Source of the DNA: an uncultured Lachnospiraceae bacterium
GTDB taxonomy: Bacteria > Bacillota > Clostridia > Lachnospirales > Lachnospiraceae
Assembly: GCA_910584785.1 (NCBI GenBank)
Contig: CAJUDX010000057.1
Span: 2,404 to 20,866, forward strand
Reading direction: 5' to 3'
DNA length: 18,463 bases
Part shown: positions 15,292-18,463 of the stretch, in pieces
How the letters are laid out: each line of letters begins with the position of its first letter
Numbering within the stretch: the first letter of the stretch is position 1
The notes under the pieces: model-generated
Databases searched by the model: none
Told to the model about the DNA's origin: nothing
The model's input: only the letters and a program-made list of their open reading frames with translations
Translations under genes and position numbers: made by a program

Positions 15292-15313
15292 GAGCAGGTT
15301 GCAGGACCTGCTC
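15292..15313 (+). other. Leader hairpin before the YerC-like gene
   Basis: GAGCAGGT (15292-15299) and ACCTGCTC (15306-15313) form a perfect 8-bp stem with a 6-nt loop, ending 2-3 nt before the ribosome binding site GGAAGGGG. No T tract follows, so it is not a terminator. It may stabilise the mRNA or shape ribosome access. Confidence 0.5.
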
Positions 15314-15330
15314 ATGGAAGGGGTTGCAAA

Positions 15331-15666
15331 ATGAACAAAAAGATTAAAACAGAAGCAGTCGATCATCTCTTTCAGGCAGTATTAACCTTAAAAACACCTG
15401 AGGAATGCTATTTGTTTTTTGAGGATGTCTGTACCATTAATGAGCTGCTTTCGCTGTCCCAGCGCTATGAAGTGGCAAAGATGCTGCGGGAGGGAAAAAC
15501 TTATCTGGAAATTGCGGAAAAAACCGGCGCTTCCACGGCGACCATCAGTCGGGTCAACCGTTCGTTAAACTATGGAACTGATGGCTACGACATGGTATTT
15601 GAGCGTCTTTTCCCGGACAAGATGGAAAAAAGAGGGAAAAAGGACGGGGGAGGAAGCGGCAGATGA
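15331..15666 (+). CDS. YerC/YecD family TrpR-related DNA-binding protein
   Basis: A 111-residue cytoplasmic protein of the TrpR-like superfamily. It shows the family pattern TPEECYLFFEDVCTINELLSLSQRYEVAKML (22-52) and a helix-turn-helix at about 56-77 (GKTYLEIAEKTGASTATISRVNR). TrpR itself senses tryptophan, but YerC-type proteins have no established ligand. ATG 15331 is preceded by GGAAGGGG at 7 nt and by the usual start MNKKIKTEAVD; the frame is open upstream to 15259, but that stretch is the leader with its hairpin. The basic Gly-rich tail (KRGKKDGGGSGR) is encoded by the sequence that also carries the ribosome binding site of the next gene, with which it overlaps by 4 bp (ATGA). Confidence 0.9.
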   Translation: MNKKIKTEAVDHLFQAVLTLKTPEECYLFFEDVCTINELLSLSQRYEVAKMLREGKTYLEIAEKTGASTATISRVNRSLNYGTDGYDMVFERLFPDKMEKRGKKDGGGSGR

Positions 15667-16205
15667 AGCGGATAAAACAGTGGATAGCGGCCTTGTGCAT
15701 GACTGTTTCGATGACAGTGACGGCATTTGGCGGTCAGTGGATGCAGGGTAACTCCGGCTGGTGGTATCAAAATGATGACGGCTCCTATCCGGTAAACTGC
15801 TGGCAGTGGATCGACGGAAACGGTGATGGCCTGGCGGAGTGCTATTATTTTAATGCCAATGGCTACTGCCTGATGAACGGACAGACGCCCGACGGAAATT
15901 TTGTCGATGCAAGCGGGGCGTGGACGGTCGGCGGCGTGGTGCAGACGCAGCTGGTAAACCTGTCCGGGGGAGCGGATCTGTCCAAGGCGGTAAAAGAGAA
16001 TAGCGGTCGGGAAACCACGGGCAGCACGGTGGATGCAGGGAGCAGTTTTGGTTACACAGCAGAAGCCACGGTTTGGCTTTCAGCGACAGGAGAGAAGTAT
16101 CACCGGATTCCCAACTGCGGGAGGATGAACCCAAACAAGGCACGCCAGGTCTCCTTAGACGAAGCTGTGGCGGGGGGATATCAGCCCTGTAAGAATTGTT
16201 ATTAG
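15663..16205 (+). CDS. Secreted protein with wall-binding-like repeats and a Cys/His C-terminal motif
   Basis: A 180-residue protein with a signal peptide (basic start MKRIKQ, hydrophobic core, likely cut after AFG at 23). Residues 24-95 are Trp/Tyr/Gly-rich (GWWYQNDDGSYPVNCWQWIDG, YYFNANGYCLMNG), like the choline/glucan-binding repeats that hold proteins to the cell wall. A Ser/Gly-rich linker leads to a C-terminal module, VWLSATGEKYHRIPNCG...GYQPCKNCY, in which His147, Cys152, Cys176 and Cys179 could bind a metal; similar tails end some secreted nucleases and hydrolases. No catalytic domain is present. It overlaps the regulator gene by 4 bp and has GGAGG 9 nt upstream, so the two are translated together. 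Family assignment of the tail is from memory of pattern and is tentative. Confidence 0.75.
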   Translation: MKRIKQWIAALCMTVSMTVTAFGGQWMQGNSGWWYQNDDGSYPVNCWQWIDGNGDGLAECYYFNANGYCLMNGQTPDGNFVDASGAWTVGGVVQTQLVNLSGGADLSKAVKENSGRETTGSTVDAGSSFGYTAEATVWLSATGEKYHRIPNCGRMNPNKARQVSLDEAVAGGYQPCKNCY

Positions 16206-16256
16206 AATGTGATTGGTGCAGTGTATTGCTGGTATATAGCAGGCATGTAATGTTAT

Positions 16257-16312
16257 AAAAAACGCCCGATCCAGGTAAGATAAAGCTTATCTGTGTTGGG
16301 CGGTTTTTGTTT
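16257..16312 (+). terminator. Bidirectional terminator between convergent genes
   Basis: AAAAAACGCCC (16257-16267) pairs with GGGCGGTTTTT (16298-16308) with one bulged G. An inner stem AGATAA/TTATCT lies at the tip. A runs and T runs flank the stem on both sides, so it can end the secreted-protein transcript and the convergent DUF1836 transcript. Confidence 0.8.
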
Positions 16313-16354
16313 CGTATGGGTTTTTTGGCTGGTCAGCTTTTGGCAGAGCTGCTT

Positions 16355-16951
16355 TTAATTGGGTTCTTCTTTGCAGATTTGATCGATCAGTGTTTCAATC
16401 ATCTGTTTTTTCAAATAAACATCAAAGGCCAGTGCACAGATAAAGGAAAAAAGCTGCAGGTAGTCCCGGTCTTTTTTGGCAGCCTTGGAAAAGGTGGCCT
16501 GGGATTTTTGGAATTTATCGGTTACATCGGTTTTTAGGCGTTCCATCTGTTCTTTTTCCATGGAAAAGACCTCCCGGTAAATATCCTCTAAAGACAATCC
16601 TCCCGGTTCGTCGAAATGTTCTCCAATTAATGGCTTAAAAAGATGCTCGATATCGTGGAAGGACAGGAGATTTTTAAAATAATAAATAAAAATCAGCATT
16701 AGCATGTGCTCTTTGGAATATTTTTTCTTCACCGGAGGCGGGAGCAGATTATTTTTTGCATAGTTGTTAATCATGGTTTTGGTCAATACCTTATCATCAG
16801 GGTAGCGTTTGGTGTTTTTTAAATGCTCATCCATAAAGGTAGTTACCTGATCCATGTAAAGCTGGATATTTGGAATATCTTCTGGTTTAATATAGGAAAT
16901 GCGCTCAAGGCCAGACAGCAGTTCCTGAAGCCGTTCCTGGTTTGTTTTCAT
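16355..16951 (-). CDS. DUF1836 family protein, probable MerR-like DNA-binding regulator
   Basis: A 198-residue cytoplasmic protein. The central segment, about residues 50-105 (YPDDKVLTKTMINNYAKNNLLPPPVKKKYSKEH, then LMLIFIYYFKNLLSFHDIEHLF), is the DUF1836 core. It resembles the winged helix-turn-helix of MerR-type regulators, so DNA binding is likely though unproven. The C-terminal part is helical with a hydrophobic segment near the end (LFSFICALAFDVYL) that may be a dimer face. GGAGG lies 8 nt before the ATG. A consensus-like promoter lies about 65 bp upstream and the gene appears to stand alone, with no obvious target except possibly its own control region. Confidence 0.88.
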   Translation of the reverse strand: MKTNQERLQELLSGLERISYIKPEDIPNIQLYMDQVTTFMDEHLKNTKRYPDDKVLTKTMINNYAKNNLLPPPVKKKYSKEHMLMLIFIYYFKNLLSFHDIEHLFKPLIGEHFDEPGGLSLEDIYREVFSMEKEQMERLKTDVTDKFQKSQATFSKAAKKDRDYLQLFSFICALAFDVYLKKQMIETLIDQICKEEPN

Positions 16952-17016
16952 TCGTTATTCCTCCATTCGGCAGGGAGGTTATTCAAGGTATAAAAAGAAA
17001 TTCTCCCATGTTTAAT

Positions 17017-17045
17017 ATTATATAGTATTTGAAACTAGATGACAA
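17017..17045 (-). promoter_or_regulatory. Promoter of the DUF1836 gene
   Basis: On the minus strand: TTGTCA (17045-17040), 17-bp spacer, consensus TATAAT (17022-17017), leaving a leader of about 60 nt. Confidence 0.75.
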
Positions 17046-17101
17046 GAGGGGGAGATGATTTATTTTATACAGGCGGGAGCGGTGATTTCTGTGACAGGGC
17101 T

Positions 17102-17132
17102 GGTTTACTGTAAAAGTTCACCGCCGATTAGG
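17102..17132 (+). repeat. 31-bp direct repeat, copy 1
   Basis: Begins GGTTTACTGTAAAAGTTCAC and ends CGCCGATTAGG, identical over 31 bp to copy 2 with a period of 108 bp. It contains the palindrome TTTACTGTAAA. In this copy the flank adds CGGT, so ACCGCC-GATTA-GGCGGT forms a small hairpin that copy 2 lacks. Confidence 0.85.
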
Positions 17133-17156
17133 CGGTTTAAATTCAGGTATTCCAAG

Positions 17157-17205
17157 TGCGCCCAGCAGGCTTTTATTTATGGTGGTACAATCACTTGTGG
17201 GCGCA
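17157..17205. repeat. Inverted repeat between the two direct repeats
   Basis: TGCGCCCA (17157-17164) and TGGGCGCA (17198-17205) are exact inverse complements around a 33-nt loop, placed nearly centrally between the direct repeats. The surrounding stretch (16952-17332, about 380 bp) contains no convincing gene. A 77-codon frame at 17055-17288 with GAGGGGGAG before its ATG crosses both repeats. Confidence 0.55.
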
Positions 17206-17209
17206 TGAA

Positions 17210-17240
17210 GGTTTACTGTAAAAGTTCACCGCCGATTAGG
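17210..17240 (+). repeat. 31-bp direct repeat, copy 2
   Basis: Identical to copy 1 over 31 bp. Its downstream flank (GAGAAAATGCG) differs, so the identity ends sharply at GATTAGG. It lies about 90 bp before the dehydrogenase start. Confidence 0.85.
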
Positions 17241-17332
17241 GAGAAAATGCGCAGGGAAAAAGGTAGGGAAAAAGAGCAGAGAATATAACATGGCGATAAA
17301 CATTTAAAGCGTAAAGAAAGGATGAGAAAATT

Positions 17333-18298
17333 ATGGGCTATCAAGTACTTATTCCGCAGGATATTGCGCCAGAAGGAAAGGAGCTTCTGCTGCAGATGGG
17401 ATGTTCAATTAAGATGGGCACAGGGACGACGGAGGAAGATTTGATTAGGGATGTGGTGGATTGTGACGCTATTCTTCTTCGGACAGCAGTGGTGAGCGAG
17501 GCTGTTTTGGAGGCGGGGCGGAGGTTAAAAATTGTAGCACGTCATGGCGCAGGGTACAATAATGTGAATATGGAAGCTGCTGACAGACTTGGGATATGGG
17601 TTACTAATACGCCGGATGCCACAACCAACTCGGTGGCGGAGTTTACGATGGGCGCTATTTTGGCGGCGGCAAAAAAGACACATTTATTGAGCAGAAAGCT
17701 GAAGGAAAATGATTTTTTTGCAAAAAATGCATATAAGGGGATAGATTTGGAGGGAAAAACCCTGGCGATTATAGGCTTTGGGCGGATTGGACAGGCAGTG
17801 GCGAAAAAGGCATATTATGGTTTTGACATGAAGGTGATTGCCTATACGCCCCATGTCAGGAAAGAGATGGTTCCTGATTATGTGGCAATGGTCGGCTGGG
17901 AGGAAGCTTTTTCCCAGGCTGATTTTGTCTCCCTTCATATGCCGCTGAAGAAGGATAACCGGGAATGTATTGGTGAAGCGGAATTTAAACAGATGAAGCC
18001 TACCGCCTTTCTAATCAATTGTGCAAGGGGGGAGATTGTAGATGAGAAGGCATTGATTGACGCCTTAGTTCAGGAAAAAATTGCCGGAGCATATATTGAT
18101 GTATTCCAGCAGGAACCACCCGCAATCGATAATCCCCTGCTTTCCCTGGAAAATGTAATTGCAACACCGCATATGGCGTCAAATACAGAGGAATGTATGC
18201 GGCGTATGGCGGTTCAGGCAGCTTCCCAGATTGGCATGGTGCTTTCGGGGAAACAGCCGGATTGGCCCGTGAACTGCCCGAAGAATACGAAAAGATGA
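17333..18298 (+). CDS. D-isomer-specific 2-hydroxyacid dehydrogenase
   Basis: A 321-residue cytoplasmic oxidoreductase that interconverts a 2-hydroxyacid and a 2-oxoacid with a nicotinamide cofactor. The Rossmann motif GFGRIG is at 148-153 and the catalytic residues are Arg232 (NCARGEIVD), Glu261 (QQEPP) and His280 (ATPHMASNT). RHGAGYNNVNMEAA (70-83) is the substrate-side loop typical of the family and recalls phosphoglycerate dehydrogenase-like members, but there is no ACT regulatory domain. After the second strand of the cofactor fold the sequence is VIAYTPHVRKE, without the acidic residue that usually selects NAD, so NADP use is possible. The ATG has AAAGGA about 10 nt upstream. No clear promoter was found in the 90 bp before it. 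The substrate is unknown. Confidence 0.92.
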   Translation: MGYQVLIPQDIAPEGKELLLQMGCSIKMGTGTTEEDLIRDVVDCDAILLRTAVVSEAVLEAGRRLKIVARHGAGYNNVNMEAADRLGIWVTNTPDATTNSVAEFTMGAILAAAKKTHLLSRKLKENDFFAKNAYKGIDLEGKTLAIIGFGRIGQAVAKKAYYGFDMKVIAYTPHVRKEMVPDYVAMVGWEEAFSQADFVSLHMPLKKDNRECIGEAEFKQMKPTAFLINCARGEIVDEKALIDALVQEKIAGAYIDVFQQEPPAIDNPLLSLENVIATPHMASNTEECMRRMAVQAASQIGMVLSGKQPDWPVNCPKNTKR

Positions 18299-18341
18299 GA
18301 TGAAAAACGTTAGAAATCATAAAAAAGATAAATGAGCAATA

Positions 18342-18390
18342 AAAAACTTCCTTTGGCGAAACTGAGAACAGTAGGCCGGAGGAAGTTTTT
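18342..18390 (+). terminator. Intrinsic terminator after the dehydrogenase, probably bidirectional
   Basis: AAAAACTTCC (18342-18351) pairs perfectly with GGAAGTTTTT (18381-18390); an inner GGC/GCC pairing extends the stem. A run before and T run after suit termination from both sides, including the tRNA on the minus strand. Confidence 0.82.
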
Positions 18391-18408
18391 GACGTTATCT
18401 TTTTGGAG

Positions 18409-18463
18409 TGACCTGTCCGGGAATCGAACCCGGGTTTACGCCGTGAGAGGGCGTCGTCTTGAC
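18409..18463 (-). tRNA. tRNA-Glu (anticodon CTC), 5' part cut by the window edge
   Basis: Read on the minus strand, the window holds the 3' portion: anticodon stem ACGCC/GGCGT with loop CTCTCAC (anticodon CTC at 18447-18445), variable region AAAC, T arm CCGGG-TTCGATT-CCCGG and acceptor strand ACAGGTC with discriminator A at 18409. The next bases are CTCCA, so CCA is not encoded directly after the discriminator. The acceptor 5' strand and most of the D arm are outside. Confidence 0.9.

Noticed and set aside
15259..15330. Longer N-terminus for the YerC-like protein
   Set aside because: This stretch holds the promoter tail and leader hairpin; family members start at the later ATG with a good ribosome binding site.
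17102..17240. CRISPR array from the two identical 31-bp repeats
   Set aside because: Only two copies, a 77-bp gap, internal inverted repeat in the gap and no cas genes.
17055..17288. 77-residue protein with VYCKSSPPIR twice
   Set aside because: It has a possible ribosome binding site, but its similarity comes only from the direct repeat, no plus-strand promoter is clear, and composition is not protein-like. Kept as repeat DNA.

Overview
This window looks like a chromosomal segment of a Lachnospiraceae-type clostridium (Bacillota). The basis is the mix of families seen together: a U32/DUF3656 protein followed by a SEDS/class B PBP pair, DUF4317, DUF2325, DUF1836, an aconitase-like hydratase and a YerC-type TrpR relative. 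Ribosome binding sites are strong GGAGG types and several -35 boxes read TTGCAT. This assignment is inference from family content, not from a marker gene.

Layout. 1-336 is the 3' end of an acidic, coiled-coil-like protein (possibly the tail of a ZapA-like protein). 596-5632 is a tight plus-strand operon: U32 peptidase-family protein, FtsW/RodA-family glycosyltransferase and class B penicillin-binding protein; the last two should form a cell-wall synthase pair. 5760-6409 is a NUDIX hydrolase with its own promoter and terminator. 6498-7682 (minus) is a DUF4317 protein whose tail is built from a 27-bp tandem repeat. It is divergent from DUF2325 (7963-8253), and the two facing promoters share a symmetrical pair of -35 boxes. 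A formamidase-family enzyme follows (8354-9334). A minus-strand block holds a small two-CBS protein and two solute-binding lipoproteins with no permease or ATPase in view. 12662-15244 is an aconitase-family hydratase behind a strong promoter and a 124-nt structured leader bounded by a perfect 12-bp inverted repeat. 15242-16205 is a TrpR-like regulator overlapping by 4 bp a secreted protein with wall-binding-like repeats and a Cys/His tail. 16355-16951 (minus) is a DUF1836 regulator. 16952-17332 contains no convincing gene but has a perfect 31-bp direct repeat. 17333-18298 is a D-2-hydroxyacid dehydrogenase, and a truncated tRNA-Glu(CTC) closes the window on the minus strand.

No complete novel multi-gene system, phage, transposase or CRISPR array is visible. 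The most unusual material is non-coding: the structured leader of the hydratase, a hairpin that buries the Shine-Dalgarno of a solute-binding protein gene and resembles a terminator, the back-to-back DUF4317/DUF2325 control region, and the 31-bp repeat pair.
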